DNA from: Agromyces sp. ISL-38
GTDB taxonomy: Bacteria; Actinomycetota; Actinomycetes; Actinomycetales; Microbacteriaceae
DNA length: 64,000 nucleotides
Assembly: GCF_018613935.1 (NCBI RefSeq)
Contig: NZ_JAGGPF010000009.1
Span: 372,001 to 436,000, forward strand
Direction of reading: 5' to 3'
Shown here piece by piece: positions 52,701 through 60,413 of the stretch (within the stretch, counting starts at the first letter, position 1; each line of letters starts with the position of its first letter). The position numbers and the translations under genes are program-made. The notes under the pieces are model-generated. The model did no database searches. It was not told the DNA's origin and saw nothing but the letters and a program-made list of their open reading frames with translations.

Positions 52701-54345
52701 ACGCCTCGGGCGCCCACGTGTTGCCGGCCGTGTCGGGCGAGACCTTCACGTGCCGCTGCTCCGACCAGTTCACCAGGTCGTGCGATTCCCACACCTCGAG
52801 GTGCAACGAGCCCTGGCGCTGCGAGGCGTCCCAGCTGGTGCCGCTGCCGATCGAGAGGTCGGTCGCGATCAGGTAGAAGGTGTCGCCCTCGGGCGAGCGG
52901 ATGATGAACGGATCGCGCAGGCCCTTCGTGCCGTACTTCGAGGTGAGCGTGGGCTGTCCGCCGTTGAGCTCGGTCCAGTCGAGCGCGTTGTTGCCGTTGC
53001 TCGCGGCGAAGTAGATGTTCTCGCCGGCGATCGAGTTGCCGGTGAAGTAGGAGAACGCATAGCCCTCGAACGGCTCGAGCGCCACTGCTGCGCGCACGGT
53101 CGCGACGAACTCGCGCGTGGCCGTCGCCCCGTTGCGGGTGACCGTGGCGGTGAGCGTCACATCGGTGTCGGAATCGGGGCGCACGACCACGCCGTCGGTC
53201 GCGATGGTCGCCGGTGCCGGCGACGCCCAGGCGACCTGGGTGCCGGCCGGCGCACCGGGAAGCGTGAGGTTGCCGCGCACGTCGCCGACGTTCGTGATCA
53301 CGAGCGCAGCGGCCGCCGCGTCGACGATGGCCTGGTCGTCCTCCTCGGCGATCACGGTCGCCTCGAACTGCTTCGTGCCGGTGGCGCCACCGCGAGTGAC
53401 GGTGGCGGTGAGCGTGACGGATGCGTCGCCGTCGGATGCCGCGGGCCGCGTGACGACGCCCGACGCCGAGACCGCCTCGGGGTCGCTCGACGCCCACGCG
53501 ATGGCGGCGCCGTTCGGTCCCGACGTGGGGAGCGTCAGGTTGCCCTGAACGGCGGAGAGATCGCCGAGGTCGAGCACCGCGAGGTCGCGGTCGACCTTGA
53601 CCTGGTCGGCGGGCTGCAGCGCCGCCACCTCCTGGGCGGTGAGTGCCACGTCGTAGATGCGGAAGTCGCGAAGGCTCCCCGCGAGGTACCGGTCGGCGGT
53701 GTACACGGATCGGCCGAGGTAGTTCGCGGCCGTGACGCCGTTCCCGATCGAACCGGGCGTGATCGTCACGTTCGTGTTCTGCGCCACCTGCACGCCGTCG
53801 AGGTAGATCCGCGCCGTGTTCGAGGGGTCGTCGAGCGTGTAGGTGATCGTCTTCCACACGCCGCGCGCGAGGTTCGCGCCGCTGTTCACGGTCTGCTCGG
53901 TCGACCAGTTGCCCGACGCGATCGACGACCGGTAGGCGTTCCCGGTGGAGAACAGGTAGCCGTTGCCGGTGCCCGACGAGGTGTTGCCCATGCCGTAGAT
54001 GAAGTACGGCGTGGACTGCGTCGTGCGGATGAGCACCTCGGTGCTCACGGTGATGGAGGTGAGGCCGGCGAGGATGTTGTTCGGCAGCCGCACATGATCG
54101 TCGACCCCGTCGAGCCGCACGCCCTCGCCCCCGGTGAGGGTCGGGCCGCCCACGATGGTGGCGTCCCGACCGTTGCCCGACAGGTCGGCGGCGACCGCGC
54201 CGCTCGTCTCGTCGAGCGTGTAATGGGCGACGAGACGTTCGTCGGGTACTGCGAACGCGGGTTGGGTGGCCGTGACCGCGACCGAGACGCCGAGGAGGGC
54301 GGAGGTCACCACCGCCAGGGTTCGTCGAACGACGTTGTGCTTCAT
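49750..54345 (-). CDS. Secreted double-GH43 arabinan/xylan-acting enzyme with LamG and FN3 modules
   Basis: A 1531-residue extracellular glycosidase. Order: signal peptide (1-32, ending AFA), LamG domain 40-245, two bacterial Ig-like repeats 250-420, first GH43 five-blade propeller 428-735 (Asp478 in GLRDPF, Asp606 in RIDSTV, Glu665 in VEGP), second LamG 750-955, a short beta domain 960-1042, second GH43 1047-1340 (Asp1055 in YADPN, Asp1178 in AIDPAAF, Glu1227 in FREGSF), Ig-like 1350-1415 and a fibronectin III 1437-1529. No cell-wall anchor is visible. GH43 enzymes release arabinose or xylose. Both sites keep the three catalytic acids. Substrate is inferred, likely arabinan or arabinoxylan. 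Confidence 0.92.
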   Translation of the reverse strand: MKHNVVRRTLAVVTSALLGVSVAVTATQPAFAVPDERLVAHYTLDETSGAVAADLSGNGRDATIVGGPTLTGGEGVRLDGVDDHVRLPNNILAGLTSITVSTEVLIRTTQSTPYFIYGMGNTSSGTGNGYLFSTGNAYRSSIASGNWSTEQTVNSGANLARGVWKTITYTLDDPSNTARIYLDGVQVAQNTNVTITPGSIGNGVTAANYLGRSVYTADRYLAGSLRDFRIYDVALTAQEVAALQPADQVKVDRDLAVLDLGDLSAVQGNLTLPTSGPNGAAIAWASSDPEAVSASGVVTRPAASDGDASVTLTATVTRGGATGTKQFEATVIAEEDDQAIVDAAAAALVITNVGDVRGNLTLPGAPAGTQVAWASPAPATIATDGVVVRPDSDTDVTLTATVTRNGATATREFVATVRAAVALEPFEGYAFSYFTGNSIAGENIYFAASNGNNALDWTELNGGQPTLTSKYGTKGLRDPFIIRSPEGDTFYLIATDLSIGSGTSWDASQRQGSLHLEVWESHDLVNWSEQRHVKVSPDTAGNTWAPEAYYDESIGAFVVFWASKLYAENDPGHTGSTYNRMLYATTRDFVTFSEPQIWQDGMSRIDSTVIKDGDTYHRFTKDEGAGSTGCSDIIQETSTELRAPLTSWTMIDSCIGRDAGTSAVEGPTVFHSNPGDVNGDKTYLFVDEFGGRGYIPLETADIATPDWKVAANYDLPASPRHGTVLPVTAAELERLTAGPPPVEANEDGEILRYDFTDAAGTVVTDRSGNGHDGTIVGGAAWQGDALTFDGTDDYVDLPDHLLTGVQDVTVEAEVKISPSQSGSYFLYGFGNTDASGVGQGYLFTTGNSAYRTGIASGNWTTEQNVSSGSALPRDKWVHLTYTLEGTTARLYLDGVEVARNTGVTLDPGDLGGGSTLANYLGRSLYNADPRFRGQFREFALYNRALSPGEVLTRSGNTGALAGVTLADPSQLKVAPIVDAAARTVVFPVVPGTDVAALTPVFDTADGVTASPASGDTVDLGEPLVVTLTAPDGSTATWTMQARVMASPVLPGHYADPNIAVFGDTYYIYATTDGFAGWGGKEFYVWKSKDLVEWERSAEPILTLDGANGDVPWATGNAWAPTVIERDGKFYFYFSGHNAALNRKTIGVAVADHPEGPFVAQPTAMITNGEAVKSGQAIDPAAFHDPVTGKHYLFWGNGSPLYAELNDDMVSIKPETIKAISGLTSFREGSFVNYRDGLYHLTYSIDDTGSENYRVGYATATSIDGPWTSRGVILQKDTSLGIRGTGHSSVINVPGTDDWYIAYHRFAMPDGNGTHRETTIDRIEFDENGLMKTVTPTLESVDPQTVVDPEPLGVAISGQAEVGQTLTAAVADPWTASAFQWTRDGEDIADATGVEYVLTSADLDATIGVTVTAGKPLWSPSTESAEVGPVRPAPSVPARPDAPRVTAGPASITVRWEAPDDGGRAISGYTITLTPRGTDQPTLVREVGGTSVTVTFTGLQPGAKYRATIVAHNEIGSSPVSAPSSEVLVRKK

Positions 54346-54406
54346 TGCGCAATCCTTCGGATGGGCCCCGGCATCGCGGACGGGGTCGCAGATATGACAA
54401 GCGCGA

Positions 54407-54510
54407 TGTTATCGCTCACAATCTGCAAGCACAACATTGTGTCGTTGATGCGTCGCAGCCCTTGAACTCGGCGACGCTGCTTCGCTGGTCTCGAATGTGA
54501 TCCCTCACAT
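54407..54510. promoter_or_regulatory. Operator-rich region upstream of the double-GH43 gene
   Basis: Three dyads lie before the GH43 start. TGTTATCGCTCACA (54407-54420) reads TGTGAGCGATAACA on the coding strand, close to the core of lac-type LacI operators. CACAACATTGTG (54430-54441) is a 5-bp-arm dyad. ATGTGATCCCTCACAT (54495-54510) has 6-bp arms. No LacI gene is adjacent, so the regulator would act in trans. Confidence 0.5.
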
Positions 54511-54594
54511 GGGCGCCCCTAGGCGCCGACGAACACCCGCGGTGCGAGGTGGCCTGGCTGCGGCATCCGCTCTTTCGCTGGGCGTATTTTCGTA

Positions 54595-54607
54595 TTAGTA
54601 TCACTAA
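54595..54607. promoter_or_regulatory. TTAGT-ATC-ACTAA dyad at the TetR start
   Basis: A perfect 13-bp dyad ends two bases before ATG 54609. It overlaps a TATTAG-like -10 region, so a bound repressor would block both transcription and initiation. Probably the autoregulatory operator of the TetR-glycosyltransferase operon. Confidence 0.55.
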
Positions 54608-54608
54608 C

Positions 54609-55190
54609 ATGAAAGCCCGTCAGTACACGATGACGGCCCGGGCGGATGCGGCGCGGGAGACCGGCGAGCGGATCCAGGCAGCGGCGTTCGCACTGCTCTC
54701 GACCCGCTACTACGACGATGTAACGCTCGACGCGATCGCCTCCGACGCCGAGGTGACCGTGCAGACGGTGATCCGCCGGTTCGGATCCAAAGACGGCCTC
54801 GTACGGGCACTCATCTCGCCGGTCACGTCGCAGGTGTCGGCACAGCGTGGCGACGCGCCGATGGGCGACATCGTCGGCACGGTTGCGAATCTCGTAGAGC
54901 ACTACGAGCGGATGGGCGACCTGGCCATGCTGCTCCTGCGCCAGGAAGAACGGGTGCCCCCCTACGCCGAGGCGACCGCCGTGGGCAAGCAGTTCCACTC
55001 CGACTGGGTGCGATCCGTCTTCTCCCCTTGGCTCGACGCCCGCATCGGAGTCGGGCGCGAACGCCTGCACGCCCAATTGCTGGCGATGTGCGATGTCTTC
55101 ACGTGGTACCTGCTGCGACGACAGCAGGGCCTCTCCCGGCGCCAGACAGAACTGGCGCTCACCGGACTCCTGAAGGGAGTGCTCTCATGA
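54609..55190 (+). CDS. TetR/AcrR-family regulator of glycosyltransferase operon
   Basis: A 193-residue repressor: ARETGERIQAAAFALLSTRY, VTLDAIASDAEVTVQTVIRR and FGSKDGLVRALI make the helix-turn-helix, and the ligand domain ends with LLRRQQGLSRRQTELALTGL. ATG 54609 is preceded by no ribosome site and by a palindromic -10-like region, so the mRNA may be leaderless. ATG 54630 is an alternative. It overlaps the glycosyltransferase gene by four bases (ATGA), forming a tightly coupled two-gene operon. Confidence 0.85.
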   Translation: MKARQYTMTARADAARETGERIQAAAFALLSTRYYDDVTLDAIASDAEVTVQTVIRRFGSKDGLVRALISPVTSQVSAQRGDAPMGDIVGTVANLVEHYERMGDLAMLLLRQEERVPPYAEATAVGKQFHSDWVRSVFSPWLDARIGVGRERLHAQLLAMCDVFTWYLLRRQQGLSRRQTELALTGLLKGVLS

Positions 55191-56428
55191 AGGTCCTCGC
55201 CTACACCTCGCCCGCCCGCGGGCACCTGTTCCCAACCGTGCCGATCCTGCTCGAGCTGCAACGTCGCGGGCACAGGGTCGTATTGCGCACGATCGCCGCC
55301 GAGGTGCCGCGGATGCGCGAGCTCGGCTTCACGGCCGACCCGATCTCGCCCGAGATCGAGGCGATCACCCATGACGACTACCGCGCGCCGACGCAGATGA
55401 AGGCGATCGAGCGTGGGATCCACGTCATGACTCGCAGGGCGGTGCTCGAGATTCCCGAGATCAGACGGGCGATCGACGCTGAGTCCCCCGATGCGCTCCT
55501 CATCGACACGAACACCTGGGGTGCGGCCGTAGCGGCCGAAGCCTGGGGCGGGCCGTGGGCGATCCTCCAGCACTTCCCGAGCCCACTGCCGTCCAAGGAA
55601 GTGCCGCCATTCGGTCCCGGCTTCAAGCCAGCCGAACGGGCCATCGGCCGACTCCGGGATCGCCTGCTGCGTCCGATCATCTACGCCGGCTTCGCACGCG
55701 CCATCCTGCCGCCGATCAATGAGGTTCGGCGGGACGCGGGCGTCCCGCCGATTCGTGACGTCACCGACGTGTACACCCGGTCGCCGCTCGTGCTCTACCT
55801 CACGTCGAAGGCGTTCGAATACCCGCGCACCGACTGGCCCGACTCGTTCTGCTTCATCGGGCCGATCGTCTGGGATCCGCCGACCGAGCGACCGACGTGG
55901 ATCGATTCGATCAGTCGGCCCGTCGTGCTCGTGACCACGTCGTCGGAGTTCCAGGACGACGGCGCGCTCGTGCAGGTGTCGCTCGCCGCCCTCGCCGACG
56001 AAGACGTCGAGGTGGTCGCGACCATGCCCGCGGGCGCCGGGTCGTTCCCGGTGCCTGTGAACGCCCGGGTCGAGGAGTTCGTGCCGCACTCGCACCTGTT
56101 GCCCCATGCCGAGGTGGTCGTGACCCACGGCGGAATGGGAGCCACCCAGAAGGCGCTCACCGCCGGGGTGCCGGTGGTCGTGGTGCCGTGGGGACGCGAC
56201 CAGGCCGAGGTCGGGCGCCGCGCTGAGGCGGCGGGCGTCGGGGTGTTCCTGCCCAAGAAGAAGCTGACGCCCGAGGCGCTGCGAGACGCCGTGCACCGGG
56301 CGCGGGCACTGAAGCCAGCCGCCAAGGCGTTCGGCGAGGCGATGCAGCGCGAGGGTGGCGCCCCGCTCGCCGCCGACCGGATCGAGCAGCTCGTCGGAGC
56401 CCCGGCCCGACCCACGCGCGGAGGGTGA
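55187..56428 (+). CDS. MGT-family GT-B glycosyltransferase
   Basis: A 413-residue enzyme of the macrolide-glycosyltransferase/UGT family. Seen: N-terminal LAYTSPARGHLFPTVPILLE, acceptor-side HFPSPLPSKEVPPFGPGF, and the nucleotide-sugar motif VVVTHGGMGATQKALTAGVP followed by VVVVPWGRDQAEVGRRAEAA. These enzymes glycosylate macrolides, flavonoids or other hydrophobic acceptors with UDP-sugars. Translational coupling with a TetR repressor suggests induction by the acceptor, for instance a plant or antibiotic compound. It is about the same length as, but divergent from, the glycosyltransferase at 18391. Confidence 0.87.
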   Translation: MKVLAYTSPARGHLFPTVPILLELQRRGHRVVLRTIAAEVPRMRELGFTADPISPEIEAITHDDYRAPTQMKAIERGIHVMTRRAVLEIPEIRRAIDAESPDALLIDTNTWGAAVAAEAWGGPWAILQHFPSPLPSKEVPPFGPGFKPAERAIGRLRDRLLRPIIYAGFARAILPPINEVRRDAGVPPIRDVTDVYTRSPLVLYLTSKAFEYPRTDWPDSFCFIGPIVWDPPTERPTWIDSISRPVVLVTTSSEFQDDGALVQVSLAALADEDVEVVATMPAGAGSFPVPVNARVEEFVPHSHLLPHAEVVVTHGGMGATQKALTAGVPVVVVPWGRDQAEVGRRAEAAGVGVFLPKKKLTPEALRDAVHRARALKPAAKAFGEAMQREGGAPLAADRIEQLVGAPARPTRGG

Positions 56429-56508
56429 ATGCAGGCGCCCGGCGTAGCGGCGTCAGCCCGACCGCCGCTGCGGGGCCGACGCGACGCGGTCCCCGCGGCG
56501 CGTCGGCC

Positions 56509-57534
56509 TCACTCCGGCGCGACGTCGATGAGCACCTTGCCGACGACTCCGCCCCCGACCGCGTCGTGGGCGGCCGCGGTCTGCTCGAGCACATACCGAT
56601 GCAGCGGGAGTCCCGCCTCCGGGCCGATCGCCAGGGCTCCGTCGCGCGCGGCGGCCGTCACGTCTTCGCCGGCCGCGATCCACGCATCCGCGCCCATCGT
56701 GTAGATCAGCACGAACTGGTACCGGAGGTTCAGCATGATCGCCCGGCCGAAATCGAGCGCCACCGGCGCGCCCCCGTCGTTGGCGTAGCTGGCGATCGTC
56801 GAGCGTTCGTGCGCCACGGCATGGTTGAGTTCGGCGTTCGCACCGGCAGCCACTTCGACGACGATATCGACGCCGTGGGGCACGATCGCCCGGATCCGGC
56901 CCGCGGCATCCGCATCGCGATAGTTGACGACATGGTGGGCGCCCGCAGCTGTGGCGAGGGTCGCCTTCTCCTCGCCGCTCACCGTGGTGATCACCGTCGC
57001 GCCGGCCCATCTGGCGAGCTGGATCGCGGCGTGCCCGACGGCGCCCGCTCCCCCGGCCACCAGCACGGTCTTTCCATCCAGTGCGCCGGTGTGCAGCCGT
57101 GCCGGCGCATCCTCAGACACGGTCAGGGCGCGGTGCGCCGTGACCGCGGGAACGCCGAGACTCGCCCCGACATCGAACGACACCTCGTCGGGCAGCGGGA
57201 AGGCCCGCTCGGCGAGGGTGATCGTGACCTCCTGGGCGGTGCCCGACACCGGACGCTTCCAGCCCGAGATCGCCAGCCACACGCGGTCGCCCACGGCGAA
57301 GTCGGTGACGCCCTGGCCCACCGCGTCGACCACGCCGGCGCCGTCCTGGTTGGGCACGGTCTCACCGGTCGCCGCGGCCGACCCCGACCCGCGGCGCGCC
57401 TTCCAGTCCGTCGGGTTCACGCCCGACACGACGACCCGCACCCGGATTTCGCCTGGGCCCGGCTCCGCGATCTCCCGCTCCGACAGTTCGATCACCGACG
57501 AATCCCCGGTGCGGCTGTAGACGATGGCTCTCAT
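56509..57534 (-). CDS. Quinone-oxidoreductase-like MDR enzyme
   Basis: A 341-residue zinc-free medium-chain reductase, QOR/zeta-crystallin type. GroES-like N-terminal domain (MRAIVYSRTGDSSVIELSER, GVNPTDWKARRG, NQDGAGVVDAVGQGVTDFAV) and Rossmann domain VLVAGGAGAVGHAAIQLARW with GAHHVVNYRD. Zinc-ligand cysteines are absent. It reduces quinones or alpha,beta-unsaturated carbonyls with NADPH. Start ATG 57534. Divergent from the ThDP enzyme gene; no regulator is linked. Confidence 0.9.
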   Translation of the reverse strand: MRAIVYSRTGDSSVIELSEREIAEPGPGEIRVRVVVSGVNPTDWKARRGSGSAAATGETVPNQDGAGVVDAVGQGVTDFAVGDRVWLAISGWKRPVSGTAQEVTITLAERAFPLPDEVSFDVGASLGVPAVTAHRALTVSEDAPARLHTGALDGKTVLVAGGAGAVGHAAIQLARWAGATVITTVSGEEKATLATAAGAHHVVNYRDADAAGRIRAIVPHGVDIVVEVAAGANAELNHAVAHERSTIASYANDGGAPVALDFGRAIMLNLRYQFVLIYTMGADAWIAAGEDVTAAARDGALAIGPEAGLPLHRYVLEQTAAAHDAVGGGVVGKVLIDVAPE

Positions 57535-57757
57535 GGTGGGTGCAACCGGGCAGCCGCGCTCGCGATTCCGTTCCCGGTCGCCGGCGACCCTGAATCCGAC
57601 TCTTCGGTCAGGGAGTTCACCTCGTCGTATACTCGTCCCGTCCAGGCGCACGACGCGCCGGTGCCCGAAAAATGGGCACGAAGCCGACCCCGCCACGAGC
57701 GGTTCGCGCGAGACACATACGGAACCCGCATCCGTCATCGTCTCGAAAGGCTTCGTC

Positions 57758-59416
57758 ATGCCCTCCGTCTCCTCGCACGTCGCCCGCACCCTCGCCGCCC
57801 ACGTCGACCACGTCTTCGGCGTCATGGGCAACGGCAACGCCTGGTTCCTCGACGCGCTCGAACGCGAGACCGGCGCGCGGTTCACCGCCGTGCGCCACGA
57901 GGTCGGCGGCGTCGTCGCGGCCGACGCGTACTTCCGCGCCTCGGGCCGGCTCGCCGCCGCCACCGCGACCTACGGCGCCGGTTTCACGAACACGCTCACA
58001 GCGCTCGCCGAGGCCGCACAGGCGCGCGTGCCGCTCGTGCTCGTCGTCGGCGACGAGCCCACTTCGGGACGGCGCCCGTGGGACGTCGACCAGATCGCGC
58101 TCGCGTCGGCCGTGGGTGCACGCACCTATACCGTCGGCCGAACGGATGCCGCTGCGACGACCGTCATCGCGATCGAGCACGCCCTCGCCTACCGCATGCC
58201 CGCGGTGCTGGCGATCCCCTACGACGTCGGCGGCCTCGAGGCAGGCGAGCCCGGCGCGGCCCCGGAGCCCCGGCTCCCGCGCCCGATGGCTCCCTCGGGC
58301 GAGTTCGCGACCCGCGCCGTCGCCGAGGCGGCCCAGGCACTCGCGGGCGCGAAGCGCCCCTTCCTCCTCGCCGGTCGCGGCGCGTGGCTCGCCGGCGCCG
58401 GTGAGGCCCTCGGCGAACTCGCCGCAGCCACGGGCGCCTTCACCGCGTCGACGGCCCTCGGGCGCGGCGTCTTCCCCGACAGCCGCCACGACCTCGGCGT
58501 CACTGGCGGCTTCGGCGCCGAGGGCGCGATGGAGCTCGTGCGCCAGGCCGACGTCGCGGTGGTGTTCGGCGCTTCGCTCAACCAGTTCACGATGCGCTTC
58601 GGCGAGCTCTTCTCGCCCGGCACGCGGGTCGTGCAGGTCGACGTGGCGCCCGCCGCGACGCATCCGCACGTCGGCAGCTACGTTCGCGGGGATGCCGCCA
58701 TCGTCGCCCGCGCGCTCGTCGCCGAGCTGCTCGCACTCGGCGCAGCCCCGTCGGGATGGCGCGAGTCGGTCGACGTCGCTGCGCTCGCGGCCCTGCCGGC
58801 CGGCGACGGCCTCGCCGCCGACGGGCGCCTCGACCCGCGCAGCGTCGCCGCCCGGCTCGCCGAGCTGCTCCCCGAGGATCGCGTCGTCGTCTCGGACGGC
58901 GGGCACTTCATCGGCTGGGCGAACATGTACTGGCCCGTCGCCTCACCCGACCGGATGATCATGGTGGGCACGGCGTTCCAGTCGATCGGCCTCGGCTTCC
59001 CGAGCGTCGCGGGCGCGGCAGCCGCCGATCCGGATGCCGCGATCGTGCTCACGACCGGCGACGGCGGCGGGCTCATGGCACTGGCCGACCTCGAGACCGC
59101 CGTGCGCACCGCCGCGGGCCGCGGCATCGCCGTCGTCTGGAACGACGCCGCGTACAGCGCCGAGGTGAACCTCTACGGGCTCATGGGGCTCGCCGAGGCA
59201 CCGATGCGGATTCCCGAGACCGACTTTGCGGGGCTCGCGGCTGCGGTCGGCGCCGAGGGTGTCGTCGTGCGCACGCTCGCCGACCTCGATCGCCTCGACG
59301 AGTGGAACGGCGAACCGGTCGCCGAGCGCCGATTCCTGCTGCTCGACTGCCGCATCTCCGGCGCCGTCGTCGCCCCCTACCAGCAGGAGATCATTCGCGT
59401 GAACTCCGGTGGTTGA
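57758..59416 (+). CDS. ThDP-dependent enzyme (acetolactate synthase-like superfamily)
   Basis: A 552-residue three-domain thiamine diphosphate enzyme. N-terminal Pyr domain with catalytic Glu48 in RHEVGGVVAADAYFR; central domain (FLLAGRGAWLAGAGEALGEL, VFGASLNQFTMRFGELFSPG); C-terminal PP domain with Mg/ThDP motif TTGDGGGLMALADLETAV ending in VVWNDAAYSAEV. It is shorter than most acetolactate synthases and lacks a linked small subunit; decarboxylases and oxidases of the family are alternatives. Start ATG 57758 after GAAAGG. Its 3' end overlaps the convergent phosphomannose isomerase gene by 26 bases. Confidence 0.88.
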   Translation: MPSVSSHVARTLAAHVDHVFGVMGNGNAWFLDALERETGARFTAVRHEVGGVVAADAYFRASGRLAAATATYGAGFTNTLTALAEAAQARVPLVLVVGDEPTSGRRPWDVDQIALASAVGARTYTVGRTDAAATTVIAIEHALAYRMPAVLAIPYDVGGLEAGEPGAAPEPRLPRPMAPSGEFATRAVAEAAQALAGAKRPFLLAGRGAWLAGAGEALGELAAATGAFTASTALGRGVFPDSRHDLGVTGGFGAEGAMELVRQADVAVVFGASLNQFTMRFGELFSPGTRVVQVDVAPAATHPHVGSYVRGDAAIVARALVAELLALGAAPSGWRESVDVAALAALPAGDGLAADGRLDPRSVAARLAELLPEDRVVVSDGGHFIGWANMYWPVASPDRMIMVGTAFQSIGLGFPSVAGAAAADPDAAIVLTTGDGGGLMALADLETAVRTAAGRGIAVVWNDAAYSAEVNLYGLMGLAEAPMRIPETDFAGLAAAVGAEGVVVRTLADLDRLDEWNGEPVAERRFLLLDCRISGAVVAPYQQEIIRVNSGG

Positions 59417-60413
59417 GTAGCGCCGGGGGGCGCGGGGGCCGACACGCGAGCAACTCGCCGCGACCCGAGATGCGCAGCGGTCCCGCCGCGTACGGGGCGA
59501 GCGCCGTCGTGCCGCGCGGCAGCGGGAGCCCGCCGTCCGCGGTTTCCAGCGTGAGCGAGCCGTCGGTCACGACGAGCACCGCGAAGCCCCGCTCGAGCTC
59601 CACGTCGCCATCGACCGCCGCACGCTCGAGGAGGAAGTACGGATCTGCCACAGCCGGAAGCACCGACTCCCCCGCCCCCGCCGGCCGCACGAGCCGCGCG
59701 ATCTCCTCAGGGCTGCGGCGGCGACGCTCTACCGCCTGCAGGGCGACCGGGAAGCCGAGCCCGAGGTGACCGTCGCGAGCACCGTCGAGGTCGAAGCCTT
59801 CCCACTCCACGAGGATCGAGAGATCCTCAGGCTCCTGCAGCTCGACGAGCAGCACGCCCTCGCCGATGGCGTGCAGCACGCCCGGCGGCACGTAGACGAC
59901 GTCACCCGGCGCGACGCTCACGCAGTGCAAGAGGCCCAGCATCCGATCTCCATCGCGCTGCTCCACGAGTCCGAAGAGCTCGATCCCGCCCACGTCGCGC
60001 ACCAAGCCCAGGTGCACCTCGCCGCCCTGCAGGATGTACCACGCCTCTGCCTTGCCGTGCGCGCGGCCGAGGTGGTGCCGGGCGAAGTCGCGCGGCGGGT
60101 GGGCGTGCACGGGCAAGCGCTGGCCGGCGTCGAGGAGCTTCACGAGCAGCATCGGGTCGGCGCCCCATCGCGAGACGTGCGCCTCGCCGAGCCACCCGAA
60201 CGGATCGGCGACGATCGCGTCGGCGAGCAGGCGCCCGTCGGGCAGGGTGCTGAGACCGAGGCTCGACTCCCCCGCGAGCGTCGTGACCGACGCGACCCAG
60301 TCCTCTGGCTCGTGATCGCCGGCGGGCTGCTCGCCGCGGAAGTCCGTGATGCGCCGGCCGCCGCGATAGAAGCGCTCGGGCGGTCGGTTCGAGGGCAGGA
60401 CGAGCACGCTCAT
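59391..60413 (-). CDS. manA: Type I phosphomannose isomerase-like protein
   Basis: A 340-residue cupin isomerase converting aldose 6-phosphate to ketose 6-phosphate. Zinc ligands fit the family: LPVHAHP (His103, His105), KAEAWYIL (Glu123) and GVLHAIGEG (His181). Shorter than canonical ManA, with a reduced C-terminal domain (FAVLVVTDGSLTLETADGGL). Start ATG 60413 overlaps the stop of the sugar-kinase gene (ATGA), so it is translated in the same operon. It may serve a dedicated sugar rather than general mannose metabolism. Confidence 0.88.
   Translation of the reverse strand: MSVLVLPSNRPPERFYRGGRRITDFRGEQPAGDHEPEDWVASVTTLAGESSLGLSTLPDGRLLADAIVADPFGWLGEAHVSRWGADPMLLVKLLDAGQRLPVHAHPPRDFARHHLGRAHGKAEAWYILQGGEVHLGLVRDVGGIELFGLVEQRDGDRMLGLLHCVSVAPGDVVYVPPGVLHAIGEGVLLVELQEPEDLSILVEWEGFDLDGARDGHLGLGFPVALQAVERRRRSPEEIARLVRPAGAGESVLPAVADPYFLLERAAVDGDVELERGFAVLVVTDGSLTLETADGGLPLPRGTTALAPYAAGPLRISGRGELLACRPPRPPALLNHRSSRE

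Noticed and set aside
50776-54465. A 1229-codon plus-strand frame opposite the GH43 gene
   Set aside because: It is composed of Arg/Val/Asp-rich antisense sequence with no domain, and the minus strand encodes a complete recognised enzyme.
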